Assembly: GCA_964020085.1 (NCBI GenBank) | Contig: OZ026595.1 | Location: forward strand, 14,083,414-14,147,413 | Direction: 5' to 3' | Length of the DNA: 64,000 nucleotides | Source of the DNA: Micromussa lordhowensis | Taxonomy: Eukaryota > Cnidaria > Anthozoa > Scleractinia > Lobophylliidae | Part shown: piece after piece, positions 48,239-60,362 of the stretch | How the letters are laid out: each line of letters starts with the position of its first letter | Position numbering within the stretch: the first letter of the stretch is position 1 | Notes under the pieces: model-generated | Databases searched by the model: none | What the model saw: only the letters and a program-made list of their open reading frames with translations | Told to the model about the DNA's origin: nothing | Program-made: the position numbers and the translations under genes

Positions 48239-51200
48239 AAAATAAACAAAAGAGCTGTAATTGTTGGCGCGAAATAAACAAAACAGCTGTAATTGTTGGC
48301 GAGAAATAAACAAAACAGCTGTCACTGTTGGCGTAACATTGTTGGCGCAAAATAAACAAAACAGCTGTAATTGTTGGCGCAAAATAAACAAAACAGCTGT
48401 AATTGTTGGCGTAAAATAAACAAAACAGCTGTCATTGTTGGCGCGAAATAAACACAACAGCTGTAATTGTTGGCGTAAAATAAACAAAACACCTGTAATT
48501 GTTGGCGTAAAATAAACAAAACAGCTGTAATTGTTGGCGTAAAATAAACAAAACAGCTGTAATTGTTGGCGTAAAATAAACAAAACAGCTGTAATTGTTG
48601 GCGCGAAATAAACACAACAGCTGTAATTGTTGGCGAGAACTAAACAAAACAGCTGTCATTGTTGGCGTAACATTGTTGGCGCAAAATAAACAAAAGAGCT
48701 GTAATTCTTGGCGTAAAAGAAATAAAACAGCTGTAATTGTTGGCGTAAAATAAACAAAACAGCTGTAATTGTTGGCGTAAAATAAACAAAACAGCTGTAA
48801 TTGTTGGCGCAAAATAAACAAAACAGCTGTAATTGTTGCCGTAAAATAAACAAAAGAGCTGTAATTGTTGGCGCGAAATAAACAAAACAGCTGTAATTGT
48901 TGGCGAGAAATAAACAAAACAGCTGTCACTGTTGGCGTAACATTGTTGGCCCAAAATAAACAAAACAGCTGTAATTGTTGGCGCAAAATAAACAAAACAG
49001 CTGTCATTGTTGGCGCGAAATGAACACAACAGCTGTAATTGTTGGCGTAAAATAAACAAAACAGCTGTCATTGTTGCCGAGAAATAAACAAAACAGCTGT
49101 AATTGTTGGCGAGAAATAAACAAAACAGCTGTCATTGTTGGCGCAAAATAAACAAAACAGCTGTCATTGTTGGCGCGAAATAAACAAAACAGCTGTCATT
49201 GTTGGCGCAAAATAAACAAAACAGCTGTAATTGTTGGCGTAAAATAAACAAAACAGCTGTAATTGTTGGCGCAAAATAAACAAAACAGCTGTAATTGTTG
49301 GCGTAAAATAAACAAAACAGCTGTAATTGTTGGCGCGAAATAAACAAAACAGCTGTAATTGTTGGCGAGAACTAAACAAAACAGCTGTCATTGTTGGCGT
49401 AACATTGTTGGCGCAAAATAAACAAAAGAGCTGTAATTCTTGGCGTAAAAGAAACAAAACAGCTGTAATTGTTGGCGTAAAATAAACAAAACAGCTGTAG
49501 TTGTTGGCGTAAAATAAACAAAACAGCTGTAATTGTTGGCGCAAAATAAACAAAACAGCTGTAATTGTTGCCGTAAAATAAACAAAAGAGCTGTAATTGT
49601 TGGCGCGAAATAAACAAAACAGCTGTAATTGTTGGCGAAAAATAGACAAAACAGCTGTCACTGTTGGCGTAACATTGTTGGCGCAAAATAAACAAAACAG
49701 CTGTAATTGTTGGCGCAAAATAAACAAAACAGCTGTAATTGTTGGCGCGAAATAAACACAACAGCTGTAATTGTTGGCGTAAAATAAACAAAACAGCTGT
49801 AATTTTTGGCGTAAAATAAACAAAACAGCTGTAATTGTTGGCGAGAAATAAACAAAACAGCTGTAATTGTTGGCGTAAAATAAACAAAACAGCTGTAATT
49901 GTTGGTGAGAAATAAACAAAACAGCTGTAATTGTTGGAGTAAAATAAACAAAACAGCTGTAATTGTTGGCGTAAAATAAACAAAACAGCTGTAATTGTTG
50001 GCGAGAAATAAACAAAACAGCTGTCATTGTTGGCGTAACATTGTTGGCGCAAAATAAACAAATCAGCTGTAATTGTTGGCGAGAAATAAACAAAACAGCT
50101 GTAATTGTTGGCGCGAAATAAACACAACAGCTGTAATTGTTGGCGTAAAATAAACAAAACAGCTGTAATTGTTGCCGAGAAATAAACAAAACAGCTGTAA
50201 TTGTTGGCGAGAAATAAACAAAACAGCTGTCATTGTTGGCGCAAAATAAACAAAACAGCTGTCATTGTTGGCGCGAAATAAACAAAACAGCTGTCATTGT
50301 TGGCGCAAAATAAACAAAACAGCTGTAATTGTTGGCGTAAAATAAACAAAACAGCTGTAGTTGTTGGCGCAAAATAAACAAAACAGCTGTAATTGTTGGC
50401 GTAAAATAAACAAAACAGCTGTAATTGTTGGCGCGAAATAAACACAACAGCTGTAATTGTTGGCGAGAACTAAACAAAACAGCTGTCATTGTTGGCGTAA
50501 CATTGTTGGCGCAAAATAAACAAAACAGCTGTAATTCTTGGCGTAAAAGAAACAAAACAGCTGTAATTGTTGGCGTAAAATAAACAAAACAGCTGTAATT
50601 GTTGGCGTAAAATAAACAAAACAGCTGTAATTGTTGGCGCAAAATAAACAAAACAGCTGTAATTGTTGCCGTAAAATAAACAAAAGAGCTGTAATTGTTG
50701 GCGCGAAATAAACAAAACAGCTGTAATTGTTGGCGAGAAATAAACAAAACCGCTGTCACTGTTGGCGTAACATTGTTGGCGCAAAATAAACAAAACAGCT
50801 ATAATTGTTGGCGCAAAATAAACAAAACAGCTGTAGTTGTTGGCGAGAAATAAACACAACGGCTGTAATTGTTGGCGTAAAATAAACAAAACAGCTGTAA
50901 TTGTTGGCGAGAAATAAACAAAAGAGCTGTAATTGTTGGCGAGAAATAAACAAAACAGCTGTCATTGTTGGCGCAAAATAAACAAAACAGCTGTCATTGT
51001 TGGCGTGAAATAAACAAAACAGCTGTCATTGTTGGCGCAAAATAAACAAAACAGCTGTAATTGTTGGCGTAAAATAAACAAAACAGCTGTAATTGTTGGC
51101 GCAAAATAAACAAAACAGCTGTAATTGTTGGCGTAAAATAAACAAAACAGCTGTAATTGTTGGCGTGAAATAAACACAACAGCTGTAATTGTTGGCGAGA

Positions 51201-51956
51201 ACTAAACAAAACAGCTGTCATTGTTGGCGTAACATTGTTGGCGCAAAAAAAACAAAACAGCTGTAATTGTTGGCGTAAAATAAACAAAACAACTGTAATT
51301 GTTGGCGAGAAATAAACAAAACAGCTGTCACTGTTGGCGTAACATTGTTGGCGCAAAATAAAAAAACAGCTGTAATTGTTGGCGCAAAATAAACAAAACA
51401 GCTGTAATTGTTGGCGTAAAATAAACAAAACAGCTGTAATTGTTGGCGCGAAATAAACACAACAGCTGTAATTGTTGGCGAGAACTAAACAAAACAGCTG
51501 TCATTGTTGGCGTAACATTGTTGGCGCAAAATAAACAAAACAGCTGTAATTGTTGGCGTAAAATAAACAAAACAACTGTAATTGTTGGCGAGAAATAAAC
51601 AAAACAGCTGTAATTGTTGGCGAGAAATAAACAAAACAGCTGTCATTGTTGGCGCAAAATAAACAAAAGAGCTGTAATTGTTGGCGCGAAATAAACAAAA
51701 CAGCTGTAATTGTTGGCGAGAAATAAACAAAACAGCTGTCACTGTTGGCGTAACATTGTTGGCGCAAAATAAACAAAACAGCTGTAATTGTTGGCGCAAA
51801 ATAAACAAAACAGCTGTAATTGTTGGCGTAAAATAAACAAAACAGCTGTCATTGTTGGCGCGAAATAAACACAACAGCTGTAATTGTTGGCGTAAAATAA
51901 ACAAAACACCTGTAATTGTTGGCGTAAAATAAACAAAACAGCTGTAATTGTTGGCG
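48239..51956. repeat. 3.7-kb copy of the 15.3-21.7 kb region
   Basis: The framework matches 15324-19041 at offset 32,915, including the 31-bp monomer at 51362-51392. Its middle part (about 49.16-50.9 kb) is closest to 19.67-21.4 kb (offset 29,498): it has CAGCTGTAATT where the 16.8-kb copy has CAGCTATAATT. The segment is therefore a mosaic of the two upstream copies, as expected from conversion or from copying before they diverged. Confidence 0.85.
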
Positions 51957-52614
51957 CAAAATAAACAAAACAGCTGTAATTGTTGGCGCGAAATAAACAC
52001 AACAGCTGTAATTGTTGGCGTAAAAAAAACAAAACAGCTGTAATTGTTGCCGAGAAATAAACAAAACAGCTGTAATTGTTGGCGAGAAATAAACAAAACA
52101 GCTGTCATTGTTGGCGCAAAATAAACAAAACAGCTGTCATTGTTGGCGCGAAATAGACAAAACAGCTGTCATTGTTGGCGCAAAATAAACAAAACAGCTG
52201 TAATTGTTGGCGTAAAATAAACAAAACAGCTGTAATTGTTGGCGCGAAATAAACACAACAGCTGTAATTGTTGGCGAGAACTAAACAAAACAGCTGTCAT
52301 TGTTGGCGTAACATTGTTGGCGCAAAATAAACAAAAGAGCTGTAATTGTTGGCGTAAAATAAACAAAACAACTGTAATTGTTGGCGAGAAATAAACAAAA
52401 CAGCTGTAATTGTTGGCGAGAAATAAACAAAACAGCTGTCATTGTTGGCGCAAAATAAACAAAACAGCTGTCATTGTTGGCGCGAAATAAACAAAACAGC
52501 TGTCATTCTTGGCGCAAAATAAACAAAACAGCTGTAATTGTTGGCGTAAAATAAACAAAACAGCTGTAATTGTTAACGCAAAATAAACAAAACAGCTGTA
52601 ATTGTTGGCGTAAA
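51957..52614. repeat. Short domain C segment
   Basis: This contains TAAAAAAAACAAAAC, TTGCCGAG, AAATAGACAAAAC, CAACTG, CATTCTTGG and the GTTAAC monomer at about 52573, in the order seen at 39.6-40.25 kb. The junction from domain A to domain C lies at about 51957, where a CA monomer replaces the TA monomer of the parent copy. Confidence 0.75.
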
Positions 52615-55600
52615 ATAAACAAAACAGCTGTAATTGTTGGCGCGAAATAAACACAACAGCTGTAATTGTTGGCGAGAACTAAACAAAACAGCTGTCATTG
52701 TTGGCGTAACATTGTTGGCGCAAAATAAACAAAACAGCTATCATTGTCGGCGCGAAATAAACAAAACAGCTGTAATTGTTGGCGTAAAATAAACAAAACA
52801 GCTGTAATTGTTGGCGTAAAATAAACAAAACAGCTGTAATTGTTGGCGCAAAATAAACAAAACAGCTGTAATTGTTGGCGTAAAATAAACAAAAGAGCTG
52901 TAATTGTTGGCGCGAAATAAACAAAACAGCTGTAATTGTTGGCGAGAAATAAACAAAACAGCTGTCATTGTTGGCGTAACATTGTTGGCGCAAAATGAAG
53001 AAAACAGCTGTAATTGTTGGCGCAAAATAAACAAAACAGCTGTCATTGTTGGCGCGAAATAAACACAACAGCTGTAATTGTTGGCGTAAAAAAAACAAAA
53101 CAGCTGTAATTGTTGCCGAGAAATAAACAAAACAGCTGTAATTGTTGGCGAGAAATAAACAAAACAGCTGTCATTGTTGGCGCAAAATAAACAAAACAGC
53201 TGTCATTGTTGGCGCGAAATAGACAAAACAGCTGTCATTGTTGGCGCAAAATAAACAAAACAGCTGTAATTGTTGGCGTAAAATAAACAAAACAGCTGTA
53301 ATTGTTGGCGCGAAATAAACACAACAGCTGTAATTGTTGGCGAGAACTAAACAAAACAGCTGTCATTGTTGGCGTAACATTGTTGGCGCAAAATAAACAA
53401 AAGAGCTGTAATTCTTGGCGTAAAAGAAATAAAACAGCTGTAATTGTTGGCGTAAAATAAACAAAACAGCTGTAATTGTTGGCGTAAAATAAACAAAACA
53501 GCTGTAATTGTTGGCGCAAAATAAACAAAACAGCTGTAATTGTTGCCGTAAAATAAACAAAAGAGCTGTAATTGTTGGCGCGAAATAAACAAAACAGCTG
53601 TAATTGTTGGCGAGAAATAAACAAAACAGCTGTCACTGTTGGCGTAACATTGTTGGCCCAAAATAAACAAAACAGCTGTAATTGTTGGCGCAAAATAAAC
53701 AAAACAGCTGTAATTGTTGGCGCGAAATAAACACAACAGCTGTAATTGTTGGCGTAAAATAAACAAAACAGCTGTCATTGTTGCCGAGAAATAAACAAAA
53801 CAGCTGTAATTGTTGGCGAGAAATAAACAAAACAGCTGTCATTGTTGGCGCAAAATAAACAAAACAGCTGTCATTGTTGGCGCGAAATAAACAAAACAGC
53901 TGTCATTGTTGGCGCAAAATAAACAAAACAGCTGTAATTGTTGGCGTAAAATAAACAAAACAGCTGTAATTGTTGGCGCAAAATAAACAAAACAGCTGTA
54001 ATTGTTGGCGTAAAATAAACAAAACAGCTGTAATTGTTGGCGAGAACTAAACAAAACAGCTGTCATTGTTGGCGTAACATTGTTGGCGCAAAATAAACAA
54101 AAGAGCTGTAATTCTTGGCGTAAAAGAAACAAAACAGCTGTAATTGTTGGCGTAAAATAAACAAAACAGCTGTAATTGTTGGCGTAAAATAAACAAAACA
54201 GCTGTAATTGTTGGCGCGAAATAAACACAACAGCTGTAATTGTTGGCGAGAACTAAACAAAACAGCTGTCATTGTTGGCGTAACATTGTTGGCGCAAAAT
54301 AAACAAAAGAGCTGTAATTCTTGGCGTAAAAGAAATAAAACAGCTGTAATTGTTGGCGTAAAATAAACAAAACAGCTGTAATTGTTGGCGTAAAATAAAC
54401 AAAACAGCTGTAATTGTTGGCGCAAAATAAACAAAACAGCTGTAATTGTTGCCGTAAAATAAACAAAAGAGCTGTAATTGTTGGCGCGAAATAAACAAAA
54501 CAGCTGTAATTGTTGGCGTAAAATAAACAAAACAGCTGTAATTGTTAACGCAAAATAAACAAAACAGCTGTAATTGTTGGCGTAAAATAAACAAAACAGC
54601 TGTAATTGTTGGCGCGAAATAAACACAACAGCTGTAATTGTTGGCGAGAACTAAACAAAACAGCTGTCATTGTTGGCGTAACATTGTTGGCGCAAAATAA
54701 ACAAAACAGCTATCATTGTCGGCGCGAAATAAACAAAACAGCTGTAATTGTTGGCGTAAAATAAACAAAACAGCTGTAATTGTTGGCGTAAAATAAATAA
54801 AACAGCTGTAATTGTTGGCGCAAAATAAACAAAACAGCTGTAATTGTTTCCGTAAAATAAACAAAAGAGCTGTAATTGTTGGCGCGAAATAAACAAAACA
54901 GCTGTAATTGTTGGCGCGAAATAAACACAACAGCTGTAATTGTTGGCGAGAACTAAACAAAACAGCTGTCATTGTTGGCGTAACATTGTTGGCGCAAAAT
55001 AAACAAAACAGCTGTAATTGTTGGCGCGAAATAAACACAACAGCTGTAATTGTTGGCGAGAACTAAACAAAACAGCTGTCATTGTTGGCGTAACATTGTT
55101 GGCGCAAAATAAACAAAACAGCTATCATTGTCGGCGCGAAATAAACAAAACAGCTGTAATTGTTGGCGTAAAATAAACAAAACAGCTGTAATTGTTGGCG
55201 TAAAATAAACAAAACAGCTGTAATTGTTGGCGCAAAATAAACAAAACAGCTGTAATTGTTGGCGTAAAATAAACAAAAGAGCTGTAATTGTTGGCGCGAA
55301 ATAAACAAAACAGCTGTAATTGTTGGCGAGAAATAAACAAAACAGCTGTCATTGTTGGCGTAACATTGTTGGCGCAAAATGAAGAAAACAGCTGTAATTG
55401 TTGGCGCAAAATAAACAAAACAGCTGTAATTGTTGGCGCGAAATAAACACAACAGCTGTAATTGTTGGCGTAAAAAAAACAAAACAGCTGTAATTGTTGC
55501 CGAGAAATAAACAAAACAGCTGTAATTGTTGGCGAGAAATAAACAAAACAGCTGTCATTGTTGGCGCAAAATAAACAAAACAGCTGTCATTGTTGGCGCG

Positions 55601-56425
55601 AAATAGACAAAACAGCTGTCATTGTTGGCGCAAAATAAACAAAACAGCTGTAATTGTTGGCGTAAAATAAACAAAACAGCTGTAATTGTTGGCGCGAAAT
55701 AAACACAACAGCTGTAATTGTTGGCGAGAACTAAACAAAACAGCTGTCATTGTTGGCGTAACATTGTTGGCGCAAAATAAACAAAAGAGCTGTAATTCTT
55801 GGCGTAAAAGAAATAAAACAGCTGTAATTGTTGGCGTAAAATAAACAAAACAGCTGTAATTGTTGGCGTAAAATAAACAAAACAGCTGTAATTGTTGGCG
55901 CAAAATAAACAAAACAGCTGTAATTGTTGCCGTAAAATAAACAAAAGAGCTGTAATTGTTGGCGCGAAATAAACAAAACAGCTGTAATTGTTGGCGAGAA
56001 ATAAACAAAACAGCTGTCACTGTTGGCGTAACATTGTTGGCCCAAAATAAACAAAACAGCTGTAATTGTTGGCGCAAAATAAACAAAACAGCTGTAATTG
56101 TTGGCGCGAAATAAACACAACAGCTGTAATTGTTGGCGTAAAATAAACAAAACAGCTGTCATTGTTGCCGAGAAATAAACAAAACAGCTGTAATTGTTGG
56201 CGAGAAATAAACAAAACAGCTGTCATTGTTGGCGCAAAATAAACAAAACAGCTGTCATTGTTGGCGCGAAATAAACAAAACAGCTGTCATTGTTGGCGCA
56301 AAATAAACAAAACAGCTGTAATTGTTGGCGTAAAATAAACAAAACAGCTGTAATTGTTGGCGCAAAATAAACAAAACAGCTGTAATTGTTGGCGTAAAAT
56401 AAACAAAACAGCTGTAATTGTTGGC
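52615..56425. repeat. Two 1.4-kb copies, offset 2384 (members 3 and 4)
   Basis: 52615-54041 recurs at 54999-56425. Between them, 54042-54998 holds rearranged pieces of the same material with a GTTAAC monomer (about 54546) and CAGCTATCATTGTCGG (54710). Anchors are AAATGAAGAAAACAGC (52996 and 55380), TAAAAAAAACAAAAC and GAAATAAAAC. Private changes such as TGTCATTG at 53041 distinguish the copies. Confidence 0.85.
54897..55116. repeat. 110-bp tandem duplication
   Basis: A unit of one 46-bp junction monomer plus two 32-bp monomers occurs twice in succession: CG with CACAAC, AG with GAGAACTAAAC, then the junction. The GTAAC starts are 54980 and 55090. This is the shortest junction spacing I found in the window. 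Confidence 0.9.
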
Positions 56426-56789
56426 GCGAAATAAACAAAACAGCTGTAATTGTTGGCGAGAACTAAACAAAACAGCTGTCATTGTTGGCGTAACATTGTT
56501 GGCGCAAAATAAACAAAAGAGCTGTAATTCTTGGCGTAAAAGAAACAAAACAGCTGTAATTGTTGGCGTAAAATAAACAAAACAGCTGTAATTGTTGGCG
56601 TAAAATAAACAAAACAGCTGTAATTGTTGGCGCGAAATAAACACAACAGCTGTAATTGTTGGCGAGAACTAAACAAAACAGCTGTCACTGTTGGCGTAAC
56701 ATTGTTGGCCCAAAATAAACAAAACAGCTGTAATTGTTGGCGCAAAATAAACAAAACAGCTGTAATTGTTGGCGCGAAATAAACACAAC
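56426..56789. repeat. Short linking satellite segment
   Basis: About 360 bp between larger copies. It holds CG and AG monomers with GAGAACTAAAC, one AATTCTTGGCGTAAAAG monomer and junctions near 56490 and 56696. The second junction is of the TTGGCCCAAAA type. Nothing other than satellite is present. Confidence 0.75.
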
Positions 56790-58731
56790 AGCTGTAATTG
56801 TTGGCGAGAAATAAACAAAACAGCTGTCATTGTTGGCGCAAAATAAACAAAACAGCTGTCATTGTTGGCGCGAAATAAACAAAACAGCGGTCATTGTTGG
56901 CGCAAAATAAACAAAACAGCTGTAATTGTTGGCGTAAAATAAACAAAACAGCTGTAATTGTTGGCGCAAAATAAACAAAACAGCTGTAATTGTTGGCGTA
57001 AAATAAACAAAACAGCTGTAATTGTTGGCGCGAAATAAACAAAACAGCTGTAATTGTTGGCGAGAACTAAACAAAACAGCTGTCATTGTTGGCGTAACAT
57101 TGTTGGCGCAAAATAAACAAAAGAGCTGTAATTCTTGGCGTAAAAGAAACAAAACAGCTGTAATTGTTGGCGTAAAATAAACAAAACAGCTGTAGTTGTT
57201 GGCGTAAAATAAACAAAACAGCTGTAATTGTTGGCGCAAAATAAACAAAACAGCTGTAATTGTTGCCGTAAAATAAACAAAAGAGCTGTAATTGTTGGCG
57301 CGAAATAAACAAAACAGCTGTAATTGTTGGCGAGAAATAGACAAAACAGCTGTCACTGTTGGCGTAACATTGTTGGCGCAAAATAAACAAAACAGCTGTA
57401 ATTGTTGGCGCAAAATAAACAAAACAGCTTTAATTGTTGGCGCGAAATAAACACAACAGCTGTAATTGTTGGCGTAAAATAAACATAACAGCTGTAATTT
57501 TTGGCGTAAAATAAACAAAACAGCTGTAATTGTTGGCGCAAAATAAACAAAACAGCTGTAATTGTTGGCGCAAAATAAACAAAACAGCTGTAATTGTTGG
57601 CGCGAAATAAACACAACAGCTGTAATTGTTGGCGTAAAATAAACAAAACAGCTGTAATTGTTGGCGTAAAATAAACAAAACAGCTGTAATTGTGGGCGAG
57701 AAATAAACAAAACAGCTGTCATTGTTGGCGTAACATTGTTGGCGCAAAATAAACAAAACAGCTGTAATTGTTGGCGAGAAATAAACAAAAGAGCTGTAAT
57801 TGTTGGCGAGAAATAAACAAAACAGCTGTCATTGTTGGCGCAAAATAAACAAAACAGCTGTCATTGTTGGCGTGAAATAAACAAAACAGCTGTCATTGTT
57901 GGCGCAAAATAAACAAAACAGCTGTAATTGTTGGCGTAAAATAAACAAAACAGCTGTAATTGTTGGCGCAAAATAAACAAAACAGCTGTAATTGTTGGCG
58001 TAAAATAAACAAAACAGCTGTAATTGTTGGCGCGAAATAAACACAACAGCTGTAATTGTTGGCGAGAACTAAACAAAACAGCTGTCATTGTTGGCGTAAC
58101 ATTGTTGGCGCAAAATAAACAAAACAGCTGTAATTGTTGGCGTAAAATAAACAAAACAACTGTAATTGTTGGCGAGAAATAAACAAAACAGCTGTAATTG
58201 TTGGCGAGAAATAAACAAAACAGCTGTCATTGTTGGCCCAAAATAAACAAAACAGCTGTCATTGTTGGCGCGAAATAAACAAAACAGCTGTCATTCTTGG
58301 CGCAAAATAAACAAAACAGCTGTAATTGTTGGCGTAAAATAAACAAAACAGCTGTAATTGTTAACGCAAAATAAACAAAACAGCTGTAATTGTTGGCGTA
58401 AAATAAACAAAACAGCTGTAATTGTTGGCGCGAAATAAACACAACAGCTGTAATTGTTGGCGAGAACTAAACAAAACAGCTGTCATTGTTGGCGTAACAT
58501 TGTTGGCGCAAAATAAACAAAACAGCTATCATTGTCGGCGCGAAATAAACAAAACAGCTGTAATTGTTGGCGTAAAATAAACAAAACAGCTGTAATTGTT
58601 GGCGTAAAATAAATAAAACAGCTGTAATTGTTGGCGCAAAATAAACAAAACAGCTGTAATTGTTTCCGTAAAATAAACAAAAGAGCTGTAATTGTTGGCG
58701 CGAAATAAACAAAACAGCTGTAATTGTTGGC
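56790..58731. repeat. 1.9-kb copy of 13444-15385 (offset 43346)
   Basis: Matches include CAGCTTTAATT, ACATAACAGC, AATTTTTGG, TGTGGGCGAG (57693 and 14347), GGCGTGAAA, CAACTG, the GTTAAC monomer (about 58369), CAGCTATCATTGTCGG and TGTTTCCG. A private CAGCGGTCATT occurs at about 56888. Confidence 0.87.
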
Positions 58732-58829
58732 GCAAAATAAACAAAACAGCTGTAATTGTTGGCGCGAAATAAACACAACAGCTGTAATTGTTGGCGTAAA
58801 ATAAACAAAACAGCTGTCATTGTTGCCGA

Positions 58830-60215
58830 GAAATAAACAAAACAGCTGTAATTGTTGGCGAGAAATAAACAAAACAGCTGTCATTGTTGGCGCAAAATAA
58901 ACAAAACAGCTGTCATTGTTGGCGCGAAATAAACAAAACAGCTGTCATTGTTGGCGCAAAATAAACAAAACAGCTGTAATTGTTGGCGTAAAATAAACAA
59001 AACAGCTGTAATTGTTGGCGCAAAATAAACAAAACAGCTGTAATTGTTGGCGTAAAATAAACAAAACAGCTGTAATTGTTGGCGCGAAATAAACAAAACA
59101 GCTGTAATTGTTGGCGAGAACTAAACAAAACAGCTGTCATTGTTGGCGTAACATTGTTGGCGCAAAATAAACAAAAGAGCTGTAATTCTTGGCGTAAAAG
59201 AAACAAAACAGCTGTAATTGTTGGCGTAAAATAAACAAAACAGCTGTAGTTGTTGGCGTAAAATAAACAAAACAGCTGTAATTGTTGGCGCAAAATAAAC
59301 AAAACAGCTGTAATTGTTGCCGTAAAATAAACAAAAGAGCTGTAATTGTTGGCGCGAAATAAACAAAACAGCTGTAATTGTTGGCGAGAAATAGACAAAA
59401 CAGCTGTCACTGTTGGCGTAACATTGTTGGCGCAAAATAAACAAAACAGCTGTAATTGTTGGCGCAAAATAAACAAAACAGCTTTAATTGTTGGCGCGAA
59501 ATAAACACAACAGCTGTAATTGTTGGCGTAAAATAAACATAACAGCTGTAATTTTTGGCGTAAAATAAACAAAACAGCTGTAATTGTTGGCGCAAAATAA
59601 ACAAAACAGCTGTAATTGTTGGCGCAAAATAAACAAAACAGCTGTAATTGTTGGCGCGAAATAAACACAACAGCTGTAATTGTTGGCGTAAAATAAACAA
59701 AACAGCTGTAATTGTTGGCGTAAAATAAACAAAACAGCTGTAATTGTGGGCGAGAAATAAACAAAACAGCTGTCATTGTTGGCGTAACATTGTTGGCGCA
59801 AAATAAACAAAACAGCTGTAATTGTTGGCGAGAAATAAACAAAACAGCTGTAATTGTTGGCGAGAAATAAACAAAACAGCTGTCATTGTTGGCGTAACAT
59901 TGTTGGCGCAAAATAAACAAAAGAGCTGTAATTCTTGGCGTAAAAGAAACAAAACAGCTGTAATTGTTGGCGTAAAATAAACAAAACAGCTGTAGTTGTT
60001 GGCGTAAAATAAACAAAACAGCTGTAATTGTTGGCGCAAAATAAACAAAACAGCTGTAATTGTTGCCGTAAAATAAACAAAAGAGCTGTAATTGTTGGCG
60101 CGAAATAAACAAAACAGCTGTAATTGTTGGCGAGAAATAGACAAAACAGCTGTCACTGTTGGCGTAACATTGTTGGCGCAAAATAAACAAAACAGCTGTA
60201 ATTGTTGGCGCAAAA
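58830..60215. repeat. 1-kb duplication (offset 2054) and 746-bp-offset partial third copy
   Basis: 58.83-59.84 kb repeats 56.79-57.79 kb at offset 2054. Then 59.86-60.21 kb repeats 59.11-59.46 kb at offset 746, starting again at the AATTCTTGGCGTAAAAGAAAC monomer. The result is a nested series of the same block. Confidence 0.83.
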
Positions 60216-60218
60216 TAA

Positions 60219-60252
60219 ACAAAACGTTACGCCAATTGTTGGCGTAAAATAA
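60219..60252. repeat. 34-bp monomer with local inversion (hairpin)
   Basis: The CAGCTGT core is replaced by GTTACGCCA, which is the reverse complement of the junction motif TTGGCGTAAC. The result is a perfect 9-bp inverted repeat with arms TTACGCCAA (60227-60235) and TTGGCGTAA (60239-60247) and a TTG loop. It is the only inverted piece of monomer I found in the window. A template switch during replication or repair is the likely cause. Confidence 0.92.
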
Positions 60253-60341
60253 ACAAAACAGCTGTAATTGTTGGCGTAAAATAAACAAAACAGCTGTAAT
60301 TGTTGGCGCAAAATAAACAAAACAGCTGTAATTGTTGCCGT

Positions 60342-60353
60342 AAAAAAAAAAAA
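60342..60353. repeat. 12-A homopolymer inside a monomer
   Basis: The two A-tracts across a monomer boundary merge into 12 A with a 1-bp loss, followed by GAGCGG in place of GAGCTG. It lies about 100 bp from the inversion at 60219-60252, so the 60.2-60.4 kb interval concentrates unusual lesions. Confidence 0.9.
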
Positions 60354-60362
60354 GAGCGGTAA

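Noticed and set aside
58913..60190. Longest open frame (425 codons, minus strand) and the many similar minus-strand frames across the window
   Set aside because: They are translations of the satellite with a 32-residue period, exist in overlapping frames at the same place, mostly begin at TTG, and appear only because the minus strand of the monomer has no stop codon. No domain, codon bias or start context supports a gene.
60219..60252. Transcription terminator or small hairpin RNA at the inverted repeat
   Set aside because: The hairpin is a single mutated monomer, with no T-run after it and no transcription unit nearby.
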